Below, piece by piece: positions 17,238 through 25,434 of a DNA stretch of 35,503 nucleotides. The stretch's first letter is position 1. Each line of letters starts with the position of its first letter. The stretch is from Bacteroidota bacterium. GTDB taxonomy: Bacteria > Bacteroidota > Bacteroidia > UKL13-3. The stretch lies in the NCBI GenBank assembly GCA_947446605.1, contig CANFHJ010000016.1, positions 1-35,503 of the forward strand. Reading direction: 5' to 3'. Both the position numbers and the translations under genes were made by a program. A model generated the notes under the pieces. The model had not been told where the DNA came from. It did no database searches and saw only the letters and a program-made list of their open reading frames with translations.

Positions 17238-17256
17238 AATTTACTTTTATTTCATT

Positions 17257-19758
17257 ATGTCACATAGTTCTCCTGCTTTTGATGTGCATGGTATTGTTCA
17301 TGATTTGGCGCATTACCTGCCCGCACAAGCCCCATTAAAAGATTTTGTTCACCACAATACGCTTCATGCCTTTCAAGATTTGCCTTTTCAAATTGCTATT
17401 CGAAAGGCCTCTAAAATGTTTGGTTACCAAGTAACCTTACCCATTGAAACCTACCGCGATTTATACCTAGAAAATAAAATAAATCCGTTGGTGCTCGATG
17501 CGGTTATTAAAAAAACGAAGAAAAATGTGGATGTGGCCGAATACCACAAACGTTTACTAAGCAAGGATTTCGACCAACCAGAAAATCCACGCATTGGCAA
17601 ATTACGTCACCAATGGAAAGAATTGGGGTATATTGATTTAGATTCTTTTACCCAACCGCGTTTGTTTAGGGTGCTGAGTAATTACCTCGACCAAGGTATT
17701 GCCATTTGGAAGTTTCCTGTGTTAATGAAAGGTTTTTTGGGTTCGATCCGAGAACTGGAGAAAAATACCTATGTAAGTCTTTTTAAAACCAAAAGAGCTA
17801 AGAATTTATTGTTAAATGAGAAGACTACCATTGAAGAATTGTTGCAGATTTTGGTGGCTGATGAAAGTATGTACAAACAATATTTATTCGACCAGCAATT
17901 TGCACACCAGGGATGGTCGGGGATGGTTGCTACCGTTGAAGCACAGCCTGAAACTTTATTGGATAGAAAACGTATTCAATTAGATGAAATAATCTTGCTG
18001 GAGCTGCTTTTAGAAATAGATGCCTTAGACGATAAATTTGGAAATAAATGGTTGCCACTTTCAAAAATTATAAAGGATCGTCCTAAAGATTTATTTGCTC
18101 CCATTCAATTTGGTGAAACGGCAGAAGCGCTTGCTATTTGGCAGGAGGCTTTAGAGTTTTCCTATTATGACCAAGTGCTTGCGGGCATTCAACAAGAGAA
18201 AAAAATGCCAATGCAAACAGGTGAAAAAAGTTTTCAGGCCTTGTTTTGTATTGATGACAGAGAGTGTTCTATACGCAGGTATGTAGAGCAAGAAGATACC
18301 AATAGCGAAACCTTTGGTACCCCAGGTTTCTTTAATGTTGAATTTTATTTTCAGCCAGAAAATGGAAAGTTTTTTACCAAACTTTGTCCTGCTCCTGTAT
18401 TCCCAAAATACCTAATTAAAGAAAGTGGTTCTAAAATAAAAAGAGAAGAAGATCCGCATTATTCTTTGCACATGAAAAAGTTTAATGGTGCATGGATTTT
18501 CTCTCAAACATTAGGCTTTTGGTCGGTTTTTAAATTATTGGCCAATATCTTTAAACCGCAAGCCAGTGCTGCTAGTGCTTCTTCTTTTAAGCACATGGAT
18601 AAGCATGCACACCTAAGCGTAGAAAACCGTCATCCAAGCCACCATGAAAAGGGTTTGCAAGTTGGATTTACCATTGAAGAAATGGCCAATAGGGTAGAAG
18701 GTTTGCTAAAAAGTATTGGCTTAATTAAAAACTTTGCGCCTTTTGTATATGTGGTAGGGCATGGTTCGAGCAGTACCAATAACCCACATTATGCAGCCTA
18801 TGATTGTGGTGCTTGTTGTGGCAGACCTGGTTCTGTAAATGCCCGTGTGGTTTCACATATGGCCAATCACCCAGAGGTAAGAAAAGTTTTGCGTGAAAGA
18901 GGAATTGATATTCCCAATGCCACACTTTTTATTGGGGCTTTGCATGATACCACGCGCGATGATATTTCCTTTTTTGATGAGCAATTAATGGACGAGCAAC
19001 ACCAAAAATGGCACAAAGAAAACCATGCAACTTTTTTACGTGCCTTGGATGAAAATGCGCGTGAACGTTCTAGAAGGTTTGCCTCTATAGATACCAAAGA
19101 AGATATTGCTGCCATTCACGAGCAAATAAGAAACCGTTCTGTTTCGCTGTTCGAACCAAGACCAGAATTGAACCATGCTACCAATGCTTTGTGTATTGTT
19201 GGTTCGAGAGAAATTTCAAAAGGTTTGTTTTTGGATAGGAGGTCGTTTTTAAATTCTTACGATTACCAAATAGACCCCGAAGGAAAATATTTATACAATA
19301 TTCTAAAAGCAGCTGCACCGGTTTGTGGTGGTATTAATTTAGAATATTATTTCTCTCGGGTAGATAACCAAAAATTAGGAGCGGGTACCAAATTGCCGCA
19401 TAATGTGATGGGTTTATTTGGCGTAGCAAATGGCATTGATGGCGATTTGCGTCCGGGCTTGCCAAGTCAAATGATAGAGGTGCACGACCCATTGCGTTTA
19501 CTCATCATTGTTGAACATTTTCCAGAAGTGGTTTTAAAAACCATTCAACAGGCGCCAGAAACCTATGAATGGTTTAAGAATAATTGGATTCATTTAAGTG
19601 TGGTGGAACCAATAACGCGTGAGATATTTTATTTCAATGCAGAAAAGGAATGTTTTGAGCCGTATCAACCACTAATAAAAAACTTAGAAAAATTGGACAA
19701 TGTAAGTTCAGTTATTATAAGTGAAGATGGAAGTTTACCTGTTTACCTTTTTAATTAG
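17257..19758 (+). CDS. dabA: DabA, zinc subunit of dissolved-inorganic-carbon uptake complex (DUF2309/UPF0753)
   Basis: An 833-residue member of the DUF2309 family. In Halothiobacillus, DabA with DabB takes up CO2 as bicarbonate in an energy-coupled, carbonic-anhydrase-like reaction at the membrane. The four zinc/active-site residues known for the family are all present. Cys331 and Asp333 lie in FCIDDRECS; His502 is in VVGHGSSS; Cys517 is in AAYDCGACCG. The spacing (C-x-D, and 15 residues between His and the second Cys) matches the characterised enzyme. The frame extends upstream to 17206, but the extension (MFLPISLGHFL) falls in the hairpin leader. The ATG at 17257, giving MSHSSPAFDVHGIVHDLAHYLP, is the sensible start. 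dabB follows after 8 bases. Confidence 0.93.
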   Translation: MSHSSPAFDVHGIVHDLAHYLPAQAPLKDFVHHNTLHAFQDLPFQIAIRKASKMFGYQVTLPIETYRDLYLENKINPLVLDAVIKKTKKNVDVAEYHKRLLSKDFDQPENPRIGKLRHQWKELGYIDLDSFTQPRLFRVLSNYLDQGIAIWKFPVLMKGFLGSIRELEKNTYVSLFKTKRAKNLLLNEKTTIEELLQILVADESMYKQYLFDQQFAHQGWSGMVATVEAQPETLLDRKRIQLDEIILLELLLEIDALDDKFGNKWLPLSKIIKDRPKDLFAPIQFGETAEALAIWQEALEFSYYDQVLAGIQQEKKMPMQTGEKSFQALFCIDDRECSIRRYVEQEDTNSETFGTPGFFNVEFYFQPENGKFFTKLCPAPVFPKYLIKESGSKIKREEDPHYSLHMKKFNGAWIFSQTLGFWSVFKLLANIFKPQASAASASSFKHMDKHAHLSVENRHPSHHEKGLQVGFTIEEMANRVEGLLKSIGLIKNFAPFVYVVGHGSSSTNNPHYAAYDCGACCGRPGSVNARVVSHMANHPEVRKVLRERGIDIPNATLFIGALHDTTRDDISFFDEQLMDEQHQKWHKENHATFLRALDENARERSRRFASIDTKEDIAAIHEQIRNRSVSLFEPRPELNHATNALCIVGSREISKGLFLDRRSFLNSYDYQIDPEGKYLYNILKAAAPVCGGINLEYYFSRVDNQKLGAGTKLPHNVMGLFGVANGIDGDLRPGLPSQMIEVHDPLRLLIIVEHFPEVVLKTIQQAPETYEWFKNNWIHLSVVEPITREIFYFNAEKECFEPYQPLIKNLEKLDNVSSVIISEDGSLPVYLFN

Positions 19759-19766
19759 TTAACTGT

Positions 19767-21635
19767 ATGAATGAATTAATAAATTTTTGGGTGGTTTTGC
19801 CACTAATAGGATTTTTGATAAGCGTTGTATTGCCTAAAAAGAATGAGAATTTAATTTCACAATTCTCGTTTTTTTCTGTTGGCTTGCACATGTTTAGTTT
19901 GTATGTGTTTCTGGCTTATTGGATTTGGCAGGGGCATCCTACTTTGGATCAGAAAGATTGGGTGCTTTTTACTTCCAGTGAATACGAATTTTTCCTCGAT
20001 TTTTGTTTTGATAAAATAACAGCCGTTTATGCATTTGTTGGTTCGACCCTAACCTTTTTGGTAGCCATTTATAGCCGAACCTATATGCACCGCGAGCCAG
20101 GATTTAAGCGCTTTTTCAACACCATCTTGTTTTTTTACATGGGTTATAATATTGCCATTTTTGCGGGTAATATGGAAACCCTGTTTGTGGGTTGGGAAAT
20201 TTTAGGTATCTCTTCTTTTCTTTTAATTGCCTTTTACCGTGAAAGGTTTTTGCCTGTAAAAAATGCGCTGAAGGTTTATTCCATTTACAGGATTGGCGAT
20301 ATTGGTTTAATCTTGGCCATGTGGTTGAGCCATCATTTGTTTAGAGAGAATATTACCTTCTTAAAATTGAGTAATTATGAAATGGTAAGTGACCAATTGC
20401 AAAGCCATACCCTCATTGGAATTTTTATTTCGGGAATGATATTATTAACTGCTGCAGCAAAATCTGCGCAATTGCCTTTTTCTGCTTGGCTGCCTAGGGC
20501 AATGGAAGGTCCAACGCCTTCGAGTGCTATTTTTTATGGTTCATTGGCGGTACATTTAGGCGTGTTTTTAATGATGCGCACCTATCCGTTCTGGGAACAC
20601 CAATATTCTGTTAGGGTATTAATTTTCTTATTGGGTTTGGCAACTGCCATTGTTGCTACCTTAACGGCAAGGGTTCAATCCAATATTAAGAGCCAAATTG
20701 CTTATGCTTCTATAGCACAAATTGGTTTAATGTTTATTGAATTGTCTTTAGGTTGGGGAATACTTGCCTTGGTTCATTTTGCTGGAAATGCCTTTTTACG
20801 CACCTATCAATTATTGGTTTCTCCATCGGTGGTGAGTTATTTAATTAAGCAAATGTTTTATACCTATGAGCCCAATAAAAACCATATCAAGCATGTAATT
20901 TCTAAAAAGTTTATTTACACCTTTTATATTTTGAGTTTAAAGGAGTGGAACTTAAATAGCATGATGTATAAATTATACTGGAACCCATTGAAATGGCTAG
21001 GTAAACGCGTTAATTTCATCAGCATGAAACATGTAATGTATTTCTTTGTTCCTGCCTTTTTATTGGGTGTTATTTCAAGGTTTTATCACTTAGATATGCA
21101 TGCTTCCTTTTCTCATTATTTGCCAATTTTATTTTCATTTATTGGATTGTTAATGGTGCTAAAAGCGTATACAGAAAAACACAAAGCACGTATGAGTTGG
21201 ATCTTAATTATTTTAAACCATTGCTGGGTTGCTTTGGCAATTTCTTTTAACGAAGAATTTAAATTTACCGAAACTGTATTTTACCTCGGAGGTATTTTTA
21301 TGGCAGGTGCTTTGGGGTATTATTCTTTAAATAGAATGAAACGCATTGAAGATAAAATAGACCTTGCCCGTTTCAATGGACATGTATACAGCCATCCTCG
21401 TCAGGCTTTGTTGTTTTTGTTATGTTGCCTTGGATTATCTGGCTTTCCTATTACCACCACTTTTATTGGAGAAGATTTGGTGTTTAGCCATATTCATTCC
21501 AATCAATTGGCTTTGGCCTTTTTTGTATCGGCAAGTTTTATTATAGATGGATTGGCCATAGTAAGAATTTACGCAAGGGTGTTTTTAGGGCCGCATGTGC
21601 ATTCTGTTTACGAAATGGGCTACCGCTCTTCTTAA
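19767..21635 (+). CDS. dabB: DabB, proton-conducting NuoL/MrpA-like subunit of the inorganic-carbon uptake complex
   Basis: A 622-residue polytopic membrane protein of the NADH-quinone oxidoreductase chain 5/antiporter family. Its signatures are NMETLFVGWEILGISSFLLIAFYR and AAAKSAQLPFSAWLPRAMEGPTPSSAIFY, the latter split here at KSAQLPFSAWLPRAMEGP, with the conserved helix lysine and the loop glutamate. About 14 hydrophobic segments are visible. No other complex I genes are nearby, while dabA lies immediately upstream (8-base gap), so this is DabB rather than NuoL. In the known system it couples the cation gradient to DabA. It is close to the length of NuoL, and a soluble-looking linker around residues 355-405 separates two membrane blocks. 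Confidence 0.9.
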   Translation: MNELINFWVVLPLIGFLISVVLPKKNENLISQFSFFSVGLHMFSLYVFLAYWIWQGHPTLDQKDWVLFTSSEYEFFLDFCFDKITAVYAFVGSTLTFLVAIYSRTYMHREPGFKRFFNTILFFYMGYNIAIFAGNMETLFVGWEILGISSFLLIAFYRERFLPVKNALKVYSIYRIGDIGLILAMWLSHHLFRENITFLKLSNYEMVSDQLQSHTLIGIFISGMILLTAAAKSAQLPFSAWLPRAMEGPTPSSAIFYGSLAVHLGVFLMMRTYPFWEHQYSVRVLIFLLGLATAIVATLTARVQSNIKSQIAYASIAQIGLMFIELSLGWGILALVHFAGNAFLRTYQLLVSPSVVSYLIKQMFYTYEPNKNHIKHVISKKFIYTFYILSLKEWNLNSMMYKLYWNPLKWLGKRVNFISMKHVMYFFVPAFLLGVISRFYHLDMHASFSHYLPILFSFIGLLMVLKAYTEKHKARMSWILIILNHCWVALAISFNEEFKFTETVFYLGGIFMAGALGYYSLNRMKRIEDKIDLARFNGHVYSHPRQALLFLLCCLGLSGFPITTTFIGEDLVFSHIHSNQLALAFFVSASFIIDGLAIVRIYARVFLGPHVHSVYEMGYRSS

Positions 21636-21642
21636 GAAATTT

Positions 21643-21690
21643 GAAAGCAGGATAGCGCTTATTTGAGCGCCATTCTGCTTTCCATTCTTT
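21643..21690 (+). terminator. Terminator of dabAB, overlapping the end of the convergent gene
   Basis: Arms GAAAGCAG (21643-21650) and CTGCTTTC (21675-21682) are extended inward by GCGC (21655-21658) and GCGC (21667-21670) with one mismatch. The loop is TTATTTGA and a T-rich run follows. The loop holds the stop codon of the minus-strand gene, so the right arm is also coding sequence. Confidence 0.65.
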
Positions 21691-22543
21691 TTTCGCCATC
21701 TACAAAGAGGCGCATATAATACAATGAGTCTGTGTATACGCTGGCATCAAAAGCATAGTTGATTGTTTTTCTGCCGGGTGCTTCTGCAGGGTTTTTATAC
21801 AATTCACGAACCAATACATTGTGGATGTTAAACATGCCAATTAAAATCTGTTTGGTTCGGCTAAAATTAAAACTATAATTACCGCCAACGCTAACTTTCA
21901 TGGTACTTGCAGGTGCGTAATAATTTCTTCTGTAATCATTTCTTTTGGGTGGAGGAGGCATTTTTTGATGGGTTAATTTGGCCACCATGGTTTGTAACTT
22001 TCGCACAGCGGTGGTGTCAAACCCATTGATATCTGTAATTGGATAGCCGGCCGCAACGCACCAAACTGCATTTTGCGCTTCGGCATTAAAAAGTTTTTCT
22101 TGTGCTATTAAATTGCTCAATTCCAACAAGGCAGGTTTGGCATCCTTGCCCAAGGTATAATACACCGGCGCTTCTCCTGGCGCATGGTCGCTGGGCTCTG
22201 TGCACATGGCATAGGCTGCAATTTTTTTGTTTTCGTTTGGCAAAAGCTCCACAAACATGTTTTCTGTGAGCACTAAATTTTGGTAAATAGAGTCGTTAGG
22301 ACAAACCTGCATGCCTACTGGAATTTTAATTTGCAGTTTGTTGTTGCCATTGTTTTTGAGGTGTAGCAATAAGCATTTGTTGTAATGGGAAAAGCCTTTG
22401 TTGTTTTCCATTTTACAAGTAATTAAATTTTGCTTTACAGCATCTTTTAAAAGTAGGGTAGATTCGGAGTTGTTAATCAATCCAAATCCCATGCTTACAA
22501 GCATACCTGCGAGCAGCAAAAAGGCAAGGGTTTTAGTTTTCAT
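21659..22543 (-). CDS. Secreted protein of unknown function with a sorting-domain-like tail
   Basis: A 294-residue protein with an N-terminal signal peptide (MKTKTLAFLLLAGMLVSMGFG). The middle part has four Cys and mentions no family I know (KCLLLHLKNNGNNKLQIKIP, MQVCPNDS, CTEPSDHAPGEAPVYYTLG). A basic/proline linker (KMPPPPKRNDYRRNYY) precedes the last ~80 residues. These read like the beta-sandwich of FlgD-like/T9SS type A sorting domains: a strand (KQILIGMFNIHNVLVREL), then INYAFDASVYTDSLYYMRLFV, then a terminal RMESRMALK. The second half may therefore direct secretion through the type IX system. It stands alone on the minus strand, convergent with dabB. The function remains open. Confidence 0.65.
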   Translation of the reverse strand: MKTKTLAFLLLAGMLVSMGFGLINNSESTLLLKDAVKQNLITCKMENNKGFSHYNKCLLLHLKNNGNNKLQIKIPVGMQVCPNDSIYQNLVLTENMFVELLPNENKKIAAYAMCTEPSDHAPGEAPVYYTLGKDAKPALLELSNLIAQEKLFNAEAQNAVWCVAAGYPITDINGFDTTAVRKLQTMVAKLTHQKMPPPPKRNDYRRNYYAPASTMKVSVGGNYSFNFSRTKQILIGMFNIHNVLVRELYKNPAEAPGRKTINYAFDASVYTDSLYYMRLFVDGEKRMESRMALK

Positions 22544-22853
22544 ACTAGGCTAACGCGTATCTTCTTTGGCATATTGCCTTTGGTTGAAATCTTTACAATA
22601 TATAAAAAGCTAAATTTAGTAAATCCGATTCCGATTTCTCATTTGTGATTGAAAATGTTACATTTCCCATTGAAAGCAAGCATGCTAAGCCTTCACCTGT
22701 TGTTGGAGCGCTTTTTACTTTCAGCGTTTTAAATGAAAATATTTATCCAATAGGCCTTTCTGCCTAAACGCCCTGCTAGATTACATTTTCAGGTATTGGT
22801 CAAAGTCTGGGTGGTCAGTTTGAACCGAAATTGGGTGGTCAGATACACCTTGA
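22544..22853. other. Gene-free stretch with IS remnant at its right end
   Basis: There is no reading frame of note. The left half is the 5' region of the 21659-22543 gene, with no clear promoter box. The right end (22809-22842) carries the IS21-like repeats described separately, and an in-frame stop at 22851 bounds the transposase fragment. Confidence 0.5.
22809..22842 (+). repeat. IS21-like terminal repeats (solo element end)
   Basis: The word GGGTGGTCAG occurs twice, at 22809-22818 and 22833-22842, a 24-base period. Closely spaced copies of such a word are typical of the multiple terminal repeats at the ends of IS21-family elements. No istA or istB gene is present, so this would be a solo remnant end. 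Confidence 0.5.
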
Positions 22854-23236
22854 TTACATACTAGATTAAGAAAACTGCCCAAGCGCACCTCAAGTATTGT
22901 TTTTAAAGCAATTGTAAAAGCAGCAAATAAAAATAACTATAAACCTAGGACTATGACCTTTGATAACGACAAAGCCTTTAGTTCGCATACTAAGGTTGCA
23001 GAAGCTATAGGAGTTAAAACCTATTTTACAAGGCCATATACAAGCCAGGATAAAGGTTCCGTTGAAAACCGAATTGGAGTTATTAGAAGGTTTTTTCCTA
23101 GAAAACAAATCTTACATTTGTTACTAATAAACAAGTCAGAGACGTTGAAATGAAAATCAACAATAGACCTGTTAGAAAGTTTAATTATTTATCACCTAAC
23201 CAAGTGCTACAAAAGAAAATTGCACTTATTACTTGA
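22854..23236 (+). pseudogene. IS30-family transposase, C-terminal fragment with frameshift
   Basis: Only the last third of an IS30-type DDE transposase remains. The stretch reads RTMTFDNDKAFSSHTKVAEA (second catalytic Asp in TFDND), then TYFTRPYTSQDKGSVENRIG (catalytic Glu in VENRIG) and IRRFFPRK. The reading frame breaks in the A run near 23102-23105. One base inserted there would restore PRKTNLTFVTNKQVRDVEMK followed by INNRPVRKFNYLSPNQVLQ, the usual IS30 C-terminus, which ends with the TGA at 23234-23236. The N-terminal helix-turn-helix part is missing and a stop lies just upstream at 22851. It cannot be functional. It sits against the IS21-like end, so this spot has taken more than one insertion. 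Confidence 0.85.
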
Positions 23237-23303
23237 ACTTACAAATTTTAAAAATAGGAAAACGAGCAAATTGTAATACGAGGAATTAATTTACTCAAAA
23301 AAA

Positions 23304-23807
23304 TTATTTATATACCAACCAAGACTCTTTAATTATTCCAAATTTAGCTGAGCTGCTGTTTAATTTTACTTCAACAGGGATGTAATCGTATCCTCTATAT
23401 CCGTTAAGGTTTGGTTTAACCTGATAATCGACAGTAAGTGTGTCAGGAATTGACTTATTGTTGTAAAACAAATATGATGTTTTAATATTATCTATTGCCG
23501 AATAAGTGACAAGCATTCCACATTGCAAATATGGTCCAAAATTATTTGGTCCAAAATCTACAAGTTTACCAAAAGTTAGTTTCGAATTATTAGGATAAGG
23601 AAATACTAAGTTTATACTATCATCAGAGGATTTAAATATATTACTACTATCCTCTCTATTAAAAACATAAACAAAGAGGGAAGGAGGAACAGGAGAGTTA
23701 ATATTAATTGGTCCCTGTTCCTTCTTTGAATTACACGAAATTATTATAAACAAACATACCCAAAAAGCTAAATTATGGGTGTATATTTGAAATTTGATGT
23801 TTTGCAT
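23304..23807 (-). CDS. Lipoprotein of unknown function, overlapping the C10 protease gene
   Basis: About 167 residues counted from the ATG at 23807 (MQNIKFQ); an ATG at 23822 would add five residues. The N-terminus is a lipoprotein signal with lipobox IIISC, followed by NSKKEQGP. The remainder is rich in beta-strand-like alternation (SLFVYVFNRE, KLTFGKLVDFG, SYLFYNNKSIPDTLTVDYQV, DYIPVEVKLNSS). I recognise no family. Its start lies inside the protease gene (35-base overlap), so it is probably translated only after the protease. C10 proteases in other Bacteroidota are often encoded with a small inhibitor. By analogy this could be an inhibitor or anchoring partner, but there is no sequence proof. 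Confidence 0.65.
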   Translation of the reverse strand: MQNIKFQIYTHNLAFWVCLFIIISCNSKKEQGPININSPVPPSLFVYVFNREDSSNIFKSSDDSINLVFPYPNNSKLTFGKLVDFGPNNFGPYLQCGMLVTYSAIDNIKTSYLFYNNKSIPDTLTVDYQVKPNLNGYRGYDYIPVEVKLNSSSAKFGIIKESWLVYK

Positions 23808-25146
23808 ATTGATAATTATCATTGATTAACGTTGGCAAACTAGTATTTTCTGGAGATGGCACAATTATTCCTGAAGACCAATCATTCCAATAATACCAAC
23901 CATTTAAATCCCCATTCCATCCCCAATTCATATGATAAAAATAAAATGAAGAGCACAGACTATTTTCGTTGTAATTTAATCTATATAGTTTAATTCCATA
24001 TATACCATCACAAACCCATGCATGGCATTCTGAACTATAATAATATTTGTGCTTAAAAATCCACCACCCTTGACTTAATTGATCCCTTTTGGCACATCCA
24101 GATAAAATAATAGGTTTATCATTGGCGATGTTAGTAACTAAGTCATTTAATGAAAATGAACTCAAATAATCTGCACTAGCATAACTAAAATTATTTTTAA
24201 AACCATCATCCACATCATCCATTTGAGCACCAGACCCATTACAACCATAATTCATGCAAACAGACTTACCTGCATCCCATAGTATTTTACCTGCTTCATC
24301 TACTGCTGTTGTATTCCAACCAGTTGCATATGCTTTTAGCGGTATTATAGAATAATTATAGGTATTTGGCACCTGCCAATATCTCATAACTTGTGCCATC
24401 GCTGTGGCAACACAACCAGTCCAAGGTATACCAGCATTTTCAGTACAAGTTATTGTTGAATTAGTAGTACAACCAATTGACCCCATACCAATTTTGGCTC
24501 CAAAACGCCAATCCTGACCCCATTCAGTTTGAACTAATGGCCCAAATTGAAATGTATGACGAAGTCTACACGGATTTATGACTGGATCTTGATCAGTAGG
24601 TTTAGGTTTTGTTGGATTGGCAAAAACAGTTTCAATGATTTCTTCATCTAATCCTGTTTGATTTAATAATTCTATCCAACCATTATATGCGCGATCCAAA
24701 TTATCATACTCACCATATCTAACAGTCATGATGCTACTGATAGTTTTCTCTAACCAACATTCAAAACCTGGATTTATGGTATCCTCTTCTAAAATTTCGC
24801 CCTCTTCAGAAAAAGCTAAAACTGGTTCATGAAAAGGTTCTGCTGAAAGCATTAAAAACCCAGCATTATCTTCATAATTTATTACATAAATCGCTGGAAT
24901 TCCATTAAAATCGTCAATTGAATAAATATCTCCTATCGTCCTATTTGCAAAAAAAGTCGAATCGACTCCAATTCTTGGAGATTTAGATGGGCTTTTGAAC
25001 TTTGTAGCAATTGATCTAACAAGAATTTCTGAAATGGTGGTCTTAACACTTTTTGTTTCCCTATACTTAAGATCTTTTTTACAAGAATTGAAAACAAAAA
25101 CAACAAATAATAGGATTACGGCAATGTAGATTAATTTATTTTTCAT
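23773..25146 (-). CDS. C10 (streptopain-like) cysteine protease, lipoprotein
   Basis: A 457-residue member of peptidase family C10 (SpeB/streptopain). The signal ends in the lipobox FNSC (Cys22), suggesting anchoring in a membrane. Residues about 35-130 match the Spi-type propeptide (GFLMLSAEPFHEPVLAFSEEG). In the catalytic domain the nucleophile is Cys245 in GCVATAMAQVMRYW. The catalytic His is His375 in ECHAWVCDG, where most relatives have GHA. The oxyanion/Trp motif is MNWGWNGDLNGWY. There are many extra cysteines (for example CTTNSTITC and SVCMNYGCNGSG). It overlaps the downstream lipoprotein gene by 35 bases. The gene is more A+T-rich than the pnt or lpd genes and sits next to IS remnants, which suggests acquisition by transfer. 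It likely degrades extracellular protein or has a host- or competitor-directed role. Confidence 0.9.
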   Translation of the reverse strand: MKNKLIYIAVILLFVVFVFNSCKKDLKYRETKSVKTTISEILVRSIATKFKSPSKSPRIGVDSTFFANRTIGDIYSIDDFNGIPAIYVINYEDNAGFLMLSAEPFHEPVLAFSEEGEILEEDTINPGFECWLEKTISSIMTVRYGEYDNLDRAYNGWIELLNQTGLDEEIIETVFANPTKPKPTDQDPVINPCRLRHTFQFGPLVQTEWGQDWRFGAKIGMGSIGCTTNSTITCTENAGIPWTGCVATAMAQVMRYWQVPNTYNYSIIPLKAYATGWNTTAVDEAGKILWDAGKSVCMNYGCNGSGAQMDDVDDGFKNNFSYASADYLSSFSLNDLVTNIANDKPIILSGCAKRDQLSQGWWIFKHKYYYSSECHAWVCDGIYGIKLYRLNYNENSLCSSFYFYHMNWGWNGDLNGWYYWNDWSSGIIVPSPENTSLPTLINDNYQYAKHQISNIHP

Positions 25147-25434
25147 ATCCTAAATTTTTATAAATTATAAGTGCTCAAAAAAAAAGAAAAAGTAATGATT
25201 TTTTTTAATATTAAAAATAATGTGCTATTACCTTTATTTTCAGCCTGCCAGGGCTTCTAGCTCGGGCGAGAGCGGTTGATGTAAAACAATCAATCTGAAA
25301 GTTGTTCTTGACGACATCTTTAAATTTGTTAAAATGGCCCCCATTTTTGGGTCAATAATGGTGACATTTTTTGCTATCCTTTCTATAATTATTGTTGTAG
25401 TTTTAAGTTTAATAGGCAATTTTAAATAAATAAT
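25147..25434. other. Intergenic region with one possible tiny membrane peptide
   Basis: No ordinary gene is present. On the plus strand an ATG at 25334 opens 31 codons to the TAA at 25427-25429, reading MAPIFGSIMVTFFAILSIII followed by VVVLSLIGNFK, a single hydrophobic helix. It has no clear promoter or ribosome binding site, and the frame continues upstream to a stop at 25277. It may be a small membrane peptide or chance. A short G+C-rich patch (25251-25275) stands out against the A+T-rich surroundings. Confidence 0.2.

Noticed and set aside
17206-17256. Upstream in-frame start of dabA
   Set aside because: The extra 17 residues are encoded by the hairpin leader and are not part of the DUF2309 family start.
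19767-21635. NADH dehydrogenase subunit L (complex I)
   Set aside because: No other nuo genes are present and the gene directly follows dabA, so DabB is the better reading.
22953-23153. The IS30 fragment as an intact small gene
   Set aside because: It starts at an internal Met of the transposase catalytic domain, and the true C-terminus continues in another frame.
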